DNA of 11,553 bases, from positions 1 to 11,553 of the forward strand of contig JALONF010000038.1 of the NCBI GenBank assembly GCA_025455085.1, written 5' to 3'. Every line of letters starts with the position of its first letter. Within the stretch, counting starts at the first letter, position 1. A program made the translations under genes and the position numbers. Under the pieces are notes generated by a model that saw nothing but the letters and a program-made list of their open reading frames with translations, did no database searches and had not been told where the DNA came from. Source of the DNA: Ignavibacteriaceae bacterium. Lineage in GTDB: Bacteria > Bacteroidota > Ignavibacteria > Ignavibacteriales > Ignavibacteriaceae. Positions 1 through 6,946 of this stretch are shown here, in pieces.

Positions 1-11
1 AAAAAAACGAT

Positions 12-536
12 CTACATTATTTGCTCGTTAGTTAAATATTCTGTTTCGAAGATTTTCCATTTGCCATTTTCTTTTTTCATATGATGGATTCCGCTTGCAC
101 GGGTTGGCGGAAATCCTGTTCCCCGTACTGCTTTTGTTGTTTGCATATAATATACTTTGGCGTCATTAGTGGATAGCTCTATCACTTCAATTTTTTCAAG
201 ATCGAATACCAAATCGAAATTAGCAAATACATAATCCATCCCCTGAATTGTTGATTTACGCTGCGGACAATCTTTGTGAATCGTCTTCAGCACTCTTTCT
301 TTATCCTTTGCTTCTGTTGCGGTTATATTTTCTTTAATAACAGCAATTAGATCAGCAGCAATTTTGGGATCAATATTTTCCTGCTTTTGAATTGTTTGAT
401 TCGGCTGTTCTTGTTGAGGAGGAAGTACATACTGCTGTCCCTGCATTTGTTTCGGTTCATTTTTTTCTTCTTCTGATTTACAAGAACTGATAACAAATGA
501 AATAGTTAATAGTAGAATTATAAAACTTAATTTCAT
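12..536 (-). CDS. NTF2/SnoaL-like lipoprotein
   Basis: This predicted 174-residue lipoprotein has a hydrophobic N-terminal signal (residues 1-18) ending in a lipobox, VISSC, so Cys19 would be the lipidated first residue of the mature protein. A polar, Gln/Glu/Pro-rich linker (about 21-55) follows, as expected for a tether to the membrane. Residues 58-170 alternate helix and strand and end in an ENGKWKIFETEYL-like strand. This resembles the SnoaL/NTF2 cone fold, in which a helical start is followed by a curved sheet and a final 'GKWKI' strand. No catalytic residues are obvious, so a ligand-binding or accessory role is as likely as an enzymatic one. The ATG lies 3 bp after the stop of the DUF1028 gene, with a GGTGAG sequence in the end of that gene that may act as ribosome binding site, so the two are probably co-transcribed and translationally coupled. 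The fold call is by eye; the lipoprotein call is firmer. Confidence 0.72.
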   Translation of the reverse strand: MKLSFIILLLTISFVISSCKSEEEKNEPKQMQGQQYVLPPQQEQPNQTIQKQENIDPKIAADLIAVIKENITATEAKDKERVLKTIHKDCPQRKSTIQGMDYVFANFDLVFDLEKIEVIELSTNDAKVYYMQTTKAVRGTGFPPTRASGIHHMKKENGKWKIFETEYLTNEQIM

Positions 537-539
537 ATC

Positions 540-1535
540 TCACTCACCAACAGATAATATTTTTTTCAGGTCTTCATTATTTACTTTTAGTAATCCAATT
601 GGAACTAACCTTGGAGTAAGGATCTTCCAGTTTTGATTTTTTTTGAATACATCTTTGAAAAGCGCAAGTGAACCTTCTACATCGCCGTTTGTCGCCAAAG
701 TAACTGCATGCCAGTATTTCATCTCTTCATTATCCGGGAACATTTTCTCGGCGGCTGAATATTCCTTCATTGCCAGTTCCATATCTCCGTGTTCAACTGC
801 AAGATCGCCGGCATTCATATGTCCATAAGCACGATGGATTTTCAATAATCTGTCCAGTTTATCAAGAGGATATGGATCGTCTTCTACTCTAAGATCAATT
901 AATCTGTCTTCCCAAACTTTTCCTGTTGATTTTCCTTTGACCACCAAAATGGCAGCCGATTGTTTGCCGCGAATATCTCCGCCAACTTTCTCGGCAGCAA
1001 AAAGTGCAGCCATCATTCTTTCCGCAAGTGGTCCGGTTGATTCTTCAAATGCTTTTGACATTGCACCCGGTACTTTATCATTCAGCATTAGGTTTGCCTG
1101 AACTGAATAATTTTCGCCAACGATATTTCCTGCACCCGGAATACAGTTCTTTCCCGTGTAACTTTTCACATTTCCATTCGCATCAATTATTGCAAGCTGG
1201 CGGACATCTCTTCCTTCATCTTCTGCAATTAGTTTATCAACAACTTGCTCAGCTGTCATTCCGGATTTTAATAGTTCAAGTCCATCAGGTCCAAATGCGG
1301 GATTAACAAATGATTGAGTGGCAACTACGCCGACTCCCGCTTCTCCCCAGGAGACTATTGATCCAACAGAAAACCAATGCGACTGAACTGCAACTCCCAT
1401 TTCCCCCGTTTCTGGATCGCGTGCAACGATTGAGTAGGTTGCTACGAGAGGATTATCGCTGTAAAATGATTGTGCAATGTTGATATCTGCACCAAATAGA
1501 ATTACTGTGATTAAAAATAGTCCGCAAGTCTTCAT
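540..1535 (-). CDS. Exported DUF1028 (Ntn-hydrolase-like) protein with TPR-like tail
   Basis: The protein has 331 residues. Residues 1-23 form a signal peptide, with likely cleavage after AQS. Residues 31-220 carry the hallmarks of the DUF1028 family: TYSIVARDPETGEMGVAVQS (33-52), a GVGVVATQSFVNPAFGPDGL segment (67-86), a GAGNIV turn (134-139) and GKQSAAILVV (190-199). DUF1028 members have an Ntn-hydrolase-like fold, but no substrate is established, so only a putative amidohydrolase role can be inferred. The conserved DPYPLDKLDRLLKIH (220-234) leads into a helical region (about 240-298) with TPR-like spacing (AGDLAVEHGDMELAMKEYSAAEKMFPDN), which may bind a partner. The ATG is supported by AGAAAGGA 7 nt upstream. 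It is first in a pair with the lipoprotein and lies 79 bp after uvrA, so it may be transcribed separately from uvrA. The family call is confident; the function is unknown. Confidence 0.88.
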   Translation of the reverse strand: MKTCGLFLITVILFGADINIAQSFYSDNPLVATYSIVARDPETGEMGVAVQSHWFSVGSIVSWGEAGVGVVATQSFVNPAFGPDGLELLKSGMTAEQVVDKLIAEDEGRDVRQLAIIDANGNVKSYTGKNCIPGAGNIVGENYSVQANLMLNDKVPGAMSKAFEESTGPLAERMMAALFAAEKVGGDIRGKQSAAILVVKGKSTGKVWEDRLIDLRVEDDPYPLDKLDRLLKIHRAYGHMNAGDLAVEHGDMELAMKEYSAAEKMFPDNEEMKYWHAVTLATNGDVEGSLALFKDVFKKNQNWKILTPRLVPIGLLKVNNEDLKKILSVGE

Positions 1536-1542
1536 TTAATTT

Positions 1543-1550
1543 TCCTTTCT
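1543..1550 (-). promoter_or_regulatory. Ribosome binding site of the DUF1028 gene
   Basis: On the minus strand this reads AGAAAGGA and ends 7 nt before the ATG at 1535. It is one of the few clear Shine-Dalgarno sequences in the window. It fixes the start so that an intact signal peptide is made. Confidence 0.6.
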
Positions 1551-1614
1551 ATTTAGGAATTTACTCTTCATTAATAACAAAAATAGAACTGAACCTCTTC
1601 TGTTTCAATGCTAA

Positions 1615-4437
1615 TTAATTAAACTCAGCTTTTAGAAACTTTCCTGTAACACTTTTAGAATTTTTAATTATTTGTTCTGGTGTTCCTTCAGCAACAATCT
1701 TTCCGCCAAACTCACCACCGCCGGGACCGAGGTCAATTATCCAGTCAGCCATTTTAATTACATCCATATTATGCTCAACTACGACAACTGTATTTCCTTT
1801 ATCAACCAGCTTGTTAAGGACATCGAGAAGGATTCTAACATCTTCAAAGTGAAGTCCGGTTGTGGGTTCATCCAAAACATAAAACGTTTTGCCGGTTGAA
1901 ACTTTGCTCAATTCAGTTGCAAGTTTCACTCTCTGTGCCTCGCCGCCGGAAAGTGTTGTTGCCTGCTGACCAAGAGTTATGTAACCTAACCCAACATCGT
2001 TTAATGCTTTTATTTTTCTTTTTATTCTTGGCAGATCTTCAAAGAAATCAAGAGAGTCTGAAACACGCATTCCCAGAACATCAGCAATAGATTTTGTTTT
2101 GTAAAGAACCTCAAGAGTTTCCCTGTTGTATCTTTTTCCTTTGCAAGAATCGCAATGGACATAAACATCAGGCAAAAAATTCATTTCAATTTTTTTCAAC
2201 CCATCACCGCCGCATTCTTCACATCTTCCTCCAGCAACATTAAAACTGAATCTGCCGGTTTTAAATCCTCTCATTTTTGCTTCAGGAAGCTGTGCAAAAA
2301 GGTCCCGAATGTGAGTGAATAAACCGGTGTAGGTTGCAGGATTAGAGCGCGGAGTTCTTCCTATCGGCGATTGATCTATCTCAATTATTTTATCAATATT
2401 TTCTAATCCTTCAACTTTACTATAAAGGAGCGGAACAGATTTAGACTTGTATAACTTATTCATTAATATTTTTACCAGCGTTTCGTTCAGCACAGATGAC
2501 TTGCCCGACCCACTTACACCAGTAATTAATGTTAAAGTGCCGAGAGGAATTTTAAGATTTATATTCTGAAGGTTATTTCCTTTCGCTCCGGCAAGAGTTA
2601 TAAATTTTCCGTTTCCTTTTCTACGCAATTCAGGAATTTTAATCTTTCCTCTACTTCTTAAATAAGAAAGTGTAAGCGAATCATATCCGTTATCAGAATT
2701 CAATAATTTTTTAGTTTCACCTTCCATAACAACTTTACCACCATGCTCACCAGCACCTGGACCAAGATCAACCATATAATCAGAACTTTGAATTGTCTCC
2801 CGGTCGTGTTCAACAACGACTATAGTATTGCCAAGATCACGGAGGTTTTTTAGTGAGTTGATAAGTTTTATGTTATCGCTTTGATGAAGCCCGATTGATG
2901 GCTCATCAAGAACATAGAGTACACCGGCGAGTTGAGTACCGATTTGCGTTGCCAGTCGTATTCTCTGAGATTCTCCGCCGGATAATGTTCTGGCAGATCG
3001 TCCTATAGTTAAATAATCTAATCCAACATTATTAAGGAATTCCAACCGTTCATTAACTTCTTTCAGAATGGGTTTAGCAATCAGAGCTTCATTTCCTTTC
3101 AGCTTTACACTTTTAAAGAATTCCATCGATCTCAAAATTGAAAGTGATGTTATCTCACTAATATTTTTTCCACTAAACTTCACTGCGAGTGATTCTTTTC
3201 GCAGTCTTCCACCGTTACAAGTGGTACAGTGCATTGTATTCATAAACGATTCAACCCATTCGCGAATGCTGTTTGAGGATGTTGAGTCGTAATAGTGTTT
3301 TAGATATTTGATGATGCCGGAGAAACGATGCATATACTGAACAGGTTTTCCGCCACCGTATGTGTATGTAAAAGAAATCCTCTCTTTGCTGCCGTGAATG
3401 ATTACATCTTTCTGTGCTTCTGTTAATTTTTTTAAAGGAGTGTCAAAATCAAAACCATAATTTTTGGCTACAGCTTCAAGCTGGGTGAAGAACCAAATTT
3501 TCCTGGGTTTGCCCAGTGGTGCAAGCCCTTCATCGTTAATGGATTTATTCCAATCAGGAATTATCAAATTAATATCAATCTCTTTCTTTTCTCCGAGACC
3601 CTCACAATCCTGGCAGGAACCATACGGAGAGTTAAATGAAAATGAATTTGGTGCTAGCTCACGATAGCTTATTCCACACTCAAGGCAAGCAAGCTGCCGG
3701 CTGTAAACCTGATCTTCTTTCCCATCATTAATTATTATGCTGCCTTCTCCATAATTCAAAGCAACTTCAACTGATTCAGTTATTCTGGAACGGCTGGATT
3801 CATTTACAGTAAATCTGTCTACAACTATTTCAATGTTATGGATTTTGTAGCGATCAACCTGGAATCCTTTTTCAATTTCAAAAACTTCTCCATCAACTCT
3901 GACTCTTAAAAATCCATCAGATAAAACTTCTTCAAACAACTCCCTGTAGTGTCCTTTTCTTCCTCTGATTAATGGAGAAAGAACAGATATTTTTTTATTC
4001 TTGAATATTGAAAGAATAGAATCTATGATTTGGGAAGATGACTGCTTTTTAACAGGTTTTCCGCAGTTGTAACAATGAGGAATTCCAACTCTGGCAAAAA
4101 GTAATCTGAGGTAATCATAAATTTCGGTTACCGTTCCAACTGTTGAACGAGGATTGCCTGTGGTGGATTTCTGTTCGATTGAAATGGCTGGACTTAATCC
4201 CTCAATCAAATCTACATCGGGTTTTTCGAGCATATCAAGAAATTGGCGAGCATAAGCAGAAAGAGATTCGATGTAACGCCGCTGACCTTCGGCATAGATT
4301 GTGTCGAAAGCAAGTGAAGATTTACCTGAACCAGATAGACCGGTGATTACCGTAAATGTATCACGAGGGATCTCAAGATCAATGTTCTTAAGATTGTGCT
4401 CTCTTGCACCTTTAATTATAATAAATTCTTTTTCCAA
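1615..4437 (-). CDS. uvrA: Excinuclease ABC subunit A
   Basis: UvrA is the ATP-dependent damage-recognition subunit of nucleotide excision repair; it acts as a dimer and loads UvrB on lesions. At 940 residues this is a full-length copy with every expected element. ATPase I has Walker A GLSGSGKS (33-40), signature LSGGESQ (485-491) and Walker B VLYVLDEP (506-513). ATPase II has Walker A GVSGSGKS (640-647), signature LSGGEAQ (829-835) and FYVLDEPTTGLH (852-863). Zinc modules are seen at Cys251/254/275/278 and Cys739/742/762/765. CxxC pairs at 122/125 and 404/407 fit the additional zinc site seen in UvrA structures. The only usable start codon after the upstream in-frame stop is TTG at 4437, which gives the usual N-terminus (MEKEFIIIKGAREHNLKNI). 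No Shine-Dalgarno precedes it. It diverges from the YigZ-family gene. I see no truncation or lost catalytic residue. Confidence 0.98.
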   Translation of the reverse strand: MEKEFIIIKGAREHNLKNIDLEIPRDTFTVITGLSGSGKSSLAFDTIYAEGQRRYIESLSAYARQFLDMLEKPDVDLIEGLSPAISIEQKSTTGNPRSTVGTVTEIYDYLRLLFARVGIPHCYNCGKPVKKQSSSQIIDSILSIFKNKKISVLSPLIRGRKGHYRELFEEVLSDGFLRVRVDGEVFEIEKGFQVDRYKIHNIEIVVDRFTVNESSRSRITESVEVALNYGEGSIIINDGKEDQVYSRQLACLECGISYRELAPNSFSFNSPYGSCQDCEGLGEKKEIDINLIIPDWNKSINDEGLAPLGKPRKIWFFTQLEAVAKNYGFDFDTPLKKLTEAQKDVIIHGSKERISFTYTYGGGKPVQYMHRFSGIIKYLKHYYDSTSSNSIREWVESFMNTMHCTTCNGGRLRKESLAVKFSGKNISEITSLSILRSMEFFKSVKLKGNEALIAKPILKEVNERLEFLNNVGLDYLTIGRSARTLSGGESQRIRLATQIGTQLAGVLYVLDEPSIGLHQSDNIKLINSLKNLRDLGNTIVVVEHDRETIQSSDYMVDLGPGAGEHGGKVVMEGETKKLLNSDNGYDSLTLSYLRSRGKIKIPELRRKGNGKFITLAGAKGNNLQNINLKIPLGTLTLITGVSGSGKSSVLNETLVKILMNKLYKSKSVPLLYSKVEGLENIDKIIEIDQSPIGRTPRSNPATYTGLFTHIRDLFAQLPEAKMRGFKTGRFSFNVAGGRCEECGGDGLKKIEMNFLPDVYVHCDSCKGKRYNRETLEVLYKTKSIADVLGMRVSDSLDFFEDLPRIKRKIKALNDVGLGYITLGQQATTLSGGEAQRVKLATELSKVSTGKTFYVLDEPTTGLHFEDVRILLDVLNKLVDKGNTVVVVEHNMDVIKMADWIIDLGPGGGEFGGKIVAEGTPEQIIKNSKSVTGKFLKAEFN

Positions 4438-4528
4438 GGAAAGGCAATTAAAATTTTAATTAGCTATATTAGCCATTGACGGTTTGATAATCAATTATAA
4501 ATGCTTTGCACTTTACCACTTTTCTGAT
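4438..4528. promoter_or_regulatory. Divergent promoter region between uvrA and the YigZ-family gene
   Basis: These 91 bp must hold the promoters of two divergent genes. For uvrA (minus strand), a perfect TATAAT occurs at 4499-4494, and the same site extended to TATAATTG matches 5 of 6 fixed positions of the Bacteroidota TAnnTTTG element. No good upstream -35/-33 box accompanies it. For the plus strand, TTG at 4476-4478 lies 22 bp before ATGCTTTG at 4501-4508, a weak match, ending 20 bp before the ATG. A 16-bp AT-only palindrome, AATTAAAATTTTAATT (4446-4461), lies just before the uvrA TTG, where a ribosome binding site would be expected. I see no recognisable LexA box. The exact promoter placements are tentative. 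Confidence 0.35.
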
Positions 4529-5149
4529 ATGAATCTGCCTGATGAAATAAGAACAATTGATGAATTTGGAGAAGTAACCACCACCATTAAAAAGTCTAAC
4601 TTTATCGCCCAAGTTTATTCTATAAACTCTGAAGATGAATTTAAATTGCAACTCACAAAGACTAAAAAGAAATATTACGATGCCTCCCATCATTGTTATG
4701 CTTATAAGCTGGCAAGCGGCAATGTTCGTTATTCCGATGCAGGTGAACCAAACGGAACGGCAGGCATTAGAATTCTGAATGCCATCGAACATTTTAGTCT
4801 GGTGAATCAGCTTGTTATCGTTTCCAGGATTTTTGGAGGAATAAAACTCGGTACTGGACCCCTTGGCAAAGCATATTACCAATCAGCTTTTGAGGTTCTA
4901 AATGATTCGCAAATCAGCACAAAACATTTATATAAAAAAGTGAAAATTTTGTCAGAAATAGATCAAATCAGCCTTATTTACAGAATTTTAGCTAACCACA
5001 AATCCATAGTTATAGATTCTGAGTACCAAGAAAAATTTAGTTTATCCTGCTTTATAACATCCACTGAAATAGAATCTGTCTCTCAAAAGCTAGACTTGGG
5101 TAAAAATAAAATTAGTATTACTATTCAACCCGAAGTTGTATATAAATAA
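4529..5149 (+). CDS. YigZ / IMPACT (UPF0029) family protein
   Basis: With the ATG at 4529 the protein has 206 residues, the usual length for bacterial YigZ proteins. The N-terminal IMPACT/UPF0029 domain is clear: KSNFIAQVY (22-30), the family segment ASHHCYAYKL (52-61), SDAGEPNGTAG (69-79) and VSRIFGGIKLGTGPLGKAY (98-116). The C-terminal half (about 135-204) is weaker and fits the small ferredoxin-like DUF1949 domain that normally follows. The eukaryotic homologue IMPACT regulates Gcn2 signalling; the bacterial role is not settled, though a role linked to translation or nucleic acids is often suggested. A longer reading from TTG at 4484 would add 15 residues lacking family similarity and would run through the likely promoter, so the ATG is preferred. 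The protein is soluble, with no signal peptide. It diverges from uvrA and stands 122 bp before the marR gene start on the same strand. Confidence 0.93.
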   Translation: MNLPDEIRTIDEFGEVTTTIKKSNFIAQVYSINSEDEFKLQLTKTKKKYYDASHHCYAYKLASGNVRYSDAGEPNGTAGIRILNAIEHFSLVNQLVIVSRIFGGIKLGTGPLGKAYYQSAFEVLNDSQISTKHLYKKVKILSEIDQISLIYRILANHKSIVIDSEYQEKFSLSCFITSTEIESVSQKLDLGKNKISITIQPEVVYK

Positions 5150-5199
5150 AACATTTCTCCTCTTACCAATTGTTGTTCAAAAAAAATTATTGATGTAGC

Positions 5200-5230
5200 T
5201 TGATTCAAATATCAATATTACTGATATTTG
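5200..5230 (+). promoter_or_regulatory. Likely promoter of the marR gene
   Basis: TTG (5200-5202) is followed after exactly 20 bp by GATATTTG (5223-5230). That matches the Bacteroidota sigma pattern (TTG, 19-21 bp, TAnnTTTG) at all but one fixed base. Read as an ordinary sigma-70 promoter it is also passable (TTGATT, 17 bp, GATATT). Transcription would begin at roughly 5234-5238, downstream of the in-frame TTG (5200) and the ATG at 5233. This supports translation starting at 5272. Use of this promoter type in this organism is an inference. Confidence 0.45.
5206..5230. repeat. Perfect 9-7-9 inverted repeat, candidate MarR operator
   Basis: The arms CAAATATCA (5206-5214) and TGATATTTG (5222-5230) are exact reverse complements separated by 7 bp. 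The element fills the spacer and the -7/-10 box of the likely marR promoter, so a dimeric regulator bound here would block RNA polymerase. MarR proteins are typically autorepressed through palindromes in their own promoter. The arms contain no G/C-rich stem and no U-run follows, so a terminator is unlikely. Binding by this regulator is an inference from position and symmetry. Confidence 0.6.
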
Positions 5231-5262
5231 CTATGAACAATATTCCAAAATACACAAAGCAT

Positions 5263-5267
5263 GGGGG
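5263..5267 (+). promoter_or_regulatory. Ribosome binding site deciding the marR start
   Basis: A GGGGG run lies 4 nt before the ATG at 5272. The two other in-frame candidates, TTG at 5200 and ATG at 5233, have no purine-rich sequence upstream. The spacing is slightly short, so this is supporting rather than decisive evidence. Confidence 0.4.
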
Positions 5268-5271
5268 TACC

Positions 5272-5718
5272 ATGGACACACACCAAACTGCAGAACATCT
5301 TGCAAACCTAACTTTTAATCTACTGGCAAACTGCCAGGAAAAAGAAGTGCGTCTCGCCACAGTTCACAATCTAACTCAAGCAGAATTCAGATGCTTGAGA
5401 TTGTTCGGAACTGATGAAAGTGTCAACAATAAATCAATTGCTGAACGCATGAACCTCAGCCCCAGCAGATTAACAAGAATTATTGATGGTCTGGTTGAGA
5501 AAGAATATATAATAAGAGAAATTGATCCGAACGACAGACGAAATATGAGAGTTATGCTTTCAAGAAGAGGTAAGCATCTTGTCAACCAGCTCAATAAGGC
5601 TTATGTTCAGATTCACAATGAAATTCTGCAGGATATTGATGTTGACCAGCACGAGCCATTGATTATAGCAATGCAGCATTTGCTTGAGGCTCTTGAAAAT
5701 TGGTTAAAGAAACCTTAG
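5272..5718 (+). CDS. MarR-family transcriptional regulator
   Basis: The protein has 148 residues from the ATG at 5272, a typical MarR length. An N-terminal dimerisation helix (about 5-29) is followed by a winged helix-turn-helix (about 34-100). LTQAEFRCLRLF precedes the helix-turn-helix KSIAERMNLSPSRLTRIIDGLVEKEYI (54-80), and the wing carries the family signature DPNDRRNMRVMLSRRG (85-100). The C-terminal helices (101-146) complete the dimer interface. Cys21 and Cys41 are the only cysteines. Thiol sensing as in OhrR is possible, but nothing beyond their presence supports it. A perfect inverted repeat across the likely promoter suggests autorepression. The gene is followed, 8 bp after its stop, by the end of a convergent gene, so it has no downstream partner. 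Its other targets, if any, lie upstream (the YigZ-family gene) or elsewhere. The ligand is unknown. Confidence 0.93.
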   Translation: MDTHQTAEHLANLTFNLLANCQEKEVRLATVHNLTQAEFRCLRLFGTDESVNNKSIAERMNLSPSRLTRIIDGLVEKEYIIREIDPNDRRNMRVMLSRRGKHLVNQLNKAYVQIHNEILQDIDVDQHEPLIIAMQHLLEALENWLKKP

Positions 5719-5726
5719 AAGTAAAT

Positions 5727-6149
5727 TCAGGTTAATCTTTTTAAGTAGTTGATGTATTTCTTTACTGACTCCAAATCCGAGAATAATTGTGTCAGGTTGG
5801 TGAAGTTTTGTGTTGTGAGGGTAAAGTACGCTTTCTCAAAGTAGTTTTTCATATCGGCATCACTAAAGGCAATTAATTCCTTTAGCTGATCTATTCCCAT
5901 TTTCATATTATCATTAAGATCACTTTTGATGTGATTTATGCTGCTGACTTCAGGTATACCAGGGGCATTCTTAACCACGCGCATCATTCCGCAAATGTAT
6001 TTAGCTGTGAAGGTTAATTTTTCAAATTCTACTTCCTTCTTTTCAGCAACTACCACTTCAATCAATTTAACAATGTCATCTTTCTTTAAAAGCAAGCTGC
6101 CTGTGAAGGCTTCAACTTCCATTAAAAAATTCCTATCATTTAATTTCAT
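5727..6149 (-). CDS. Unrecognised small helical protein
   Basis: I do not recognise this 140-residue protein. It lacks a signal peptide or membrane segment and is predicted by eye to be almost entirely alpha-helical. It has alternating charged and hydrophobic positions and an acidic/lysine-rich middle (VVVAEKKEVEFEKLTF, about 33-48). A small GMMRVVKNAPGIPEV loop (about 54-68) is the only likely break. The C-terminal half (about 72-138) looks like a pair of amphipathic helices, and the whole suggests a compact helical bundle. The ATG at 6149 has AGG 8 nt upstream; an alternative start at Met10 (6122) would shorten it slightly. It begins 12 bp after the O-methyltransferase stop and is very probably in the same transcript. 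This is its only functional clue. Composition and codon use look like those of its neighbours. Confidence 0.7.
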   Translation of the reverse strand: MKLNDRNFLMEVEAFTGSLLLKKDDIVKLIEVVVAEKKEVEFEKLTFTAKYICGMMRVVKNAPGIPEVSSINHIKSDLNDNMKMGIDQLKELIAFSDADMKNYFEKAYFTLTTQNFTNLTQLFSDLESVKKYINYLKRLT

Positions 6150-6161
6150 AATAATAGCCTG

Positions 6162-6803
6162 TTAAAATTTAACTCCGACACCTAAACCATCGCCTACAGG
6201 AATAATTGAAGTTTTAAGATTTGGCTGATTCATAAATAATAAATTGAATTCTCGAATATGACGTGTTGATTCTTTGTACTGCGCAGGTACTCTTGTTGAA
6301 GCTGCATATCCATGCCACAATAAATTATCCACCACGAGAAGCCCACTTTTGCGCAGCAGAACAAGAGAATAATCGAACAGTCTTTTGTAATCTTCCTTAT
6401 CCGCATCGAGAAAAATCAAATCATACTTCTTTTTTAGCTGAGGCATTACATTCAGTGCGTCGCCTTCCAGAACTTTAATTTTATTCATAAGTCCTGACTT
6501 TGCAATAAACTCTTTTGCTACCGCAATATTATCTGCACTCTTTTCAATTGAATGAATAACTGATTTACCTGTAAGATTCCGTGCAACTCTTATCGTAGAA
6601 TATGCAATCGCAGTTCCCAGTTCAAGAACGCGTCGTGGATTTTTCATCAAAACTAATTGTTCAAGAAACTCAGCTGATTGCCATGAAAGAATTGGGACTT
6701 TATGCTCAAGTGCATAAGCTTCCATTTCTTCAATGAGACTGTCAGTTTTTTTTCGGAATGATGATATATAATCCAGCTGAGCAGATAATATTATTTTGTC
6801 CAT
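6162..6803 (-). CDS. Class I SAM-dependent, metal-binding O-methyltransferase
   Basis: This 213-residue cytoplasmic enzyme belongs to the family that includes catechol/caffeoyl-CoA O-methyltransferases and the bacterial YrrM/TrmR group. SAM-binding motif I is VLELGTAIAYST (59-70), with an acidic residue after strand 2 (HSIEKS, Glu87) and GDA at 114-116. The divalent-metal ligands expected in this family are present: Asp133 in FLDADKEDY, and Asp159-Asn160 in VVDNLLWHG. The C-terminus PVGDGLGVGVKF is typical. The substrate cannot be read from sequence; a small-molecule hydroxyl or, as for TrmR, the 5-hydroxyuridine of tRNA are both plausible. No good Shine-Dalgarno precedes the ATG. It is first in a two-gene unit with the unrecognised helical protein, preceded by a 143-bp non-coding gap containing a possible promoter. 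Confidence 0.92.
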   Translation of the reverse strand: MDKIILSAQLDYISSFRKKTDSLIEEMEAYALEHKVPILSWQSAEFLEQLVLMKNPRRVLELGTAIAYSTIRVARNLTGKSVIHSIEKSADNIAVAKEFIAKSGLMNKIKVLEGDALNVMPQLKKKYDLIFLDADKEDYKRLFDYSLVLLRKSGLLVVDNLLWHGYAASTRVPAQYKESTRHIREFNLLFMNQPNLKTSIIPVGDGLGVGVKF

Positions 6804-6885
6804 AGTTTTAAATGAAAAGTGAGTAGGTGTGTAGAAAATTAAGAAAATCCAGCTAAACTTAATAAATTAATTAAGCTCTAATCAG

Positions 6886-6914
6886 CAAATTTTTTATGAA
6901 CTTTTGAATGCCAA
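6886..6914 (-). promoter_or_regulatory. Possible promoter of the O-methyltransferase unit
   Basis: On the minus strand TTG (6914-6912) is followed after 18 bp by AAAATTTG (6893-6886), matching 5 of 6 fixed bases of the Bacteroidota TAnnTTTG box. It lies about 80 bp upstream of the ATG. The spacing is a little short and the region is AT-rich, so a chance match is possible. The rest of the 143-bp gap (6804-6946) holds only weak inverted repeats, and I see no clear terminator for the upstream protease gene. Confidence 0.25.
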
Positions 6915-6946
6915 AAAAGATTTTAGGTTGGCTTAAAAGTGCTAAA

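Noticed and set aside
1580..1604. Possible rho-independent terminator after uvrA (short AGAA/TTCT stem, then a U-run on the minus strand)
   Set aside because: The stem is only 4 bp with a 9-nt loop, too weak to support.
4484..4528. TTG at 4484 as start of the YigZ-family protein
   Set aside because: The 15 added residues have no family similarity and the region holds promoter-like sequence; ATG at 4529 gives the normal length.
4469..4882. A 137-codon open frame on the minus strand opposite the YigZ-family gene
   Set aside because: It lies antisense within a gene with strong family motifs, its product resembles no known family, and it is best explained as a shadow frame.
5200..5271. TTG at 5200 or ATG at 5233 as start of the MarR regulator
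   Set aside because: Both lie at or upstream of the predicted transcription start and lack a ribosome binding site; 5272 gives the usual MarR length.
6858..6875. CTTAAT/ATTAAG inverted repeat in the gap before the O-methyltransferase
   Set aside because: An AT-rich 6-bp stem is expected by chance in such sequence.
6910..6932. GCCAA/TTGGC inverted repeat after the S8 protease gene
   Set aside because: A 5-bp stem with a 13-nt loop and no clear following U-run is not convincing as a terminator.
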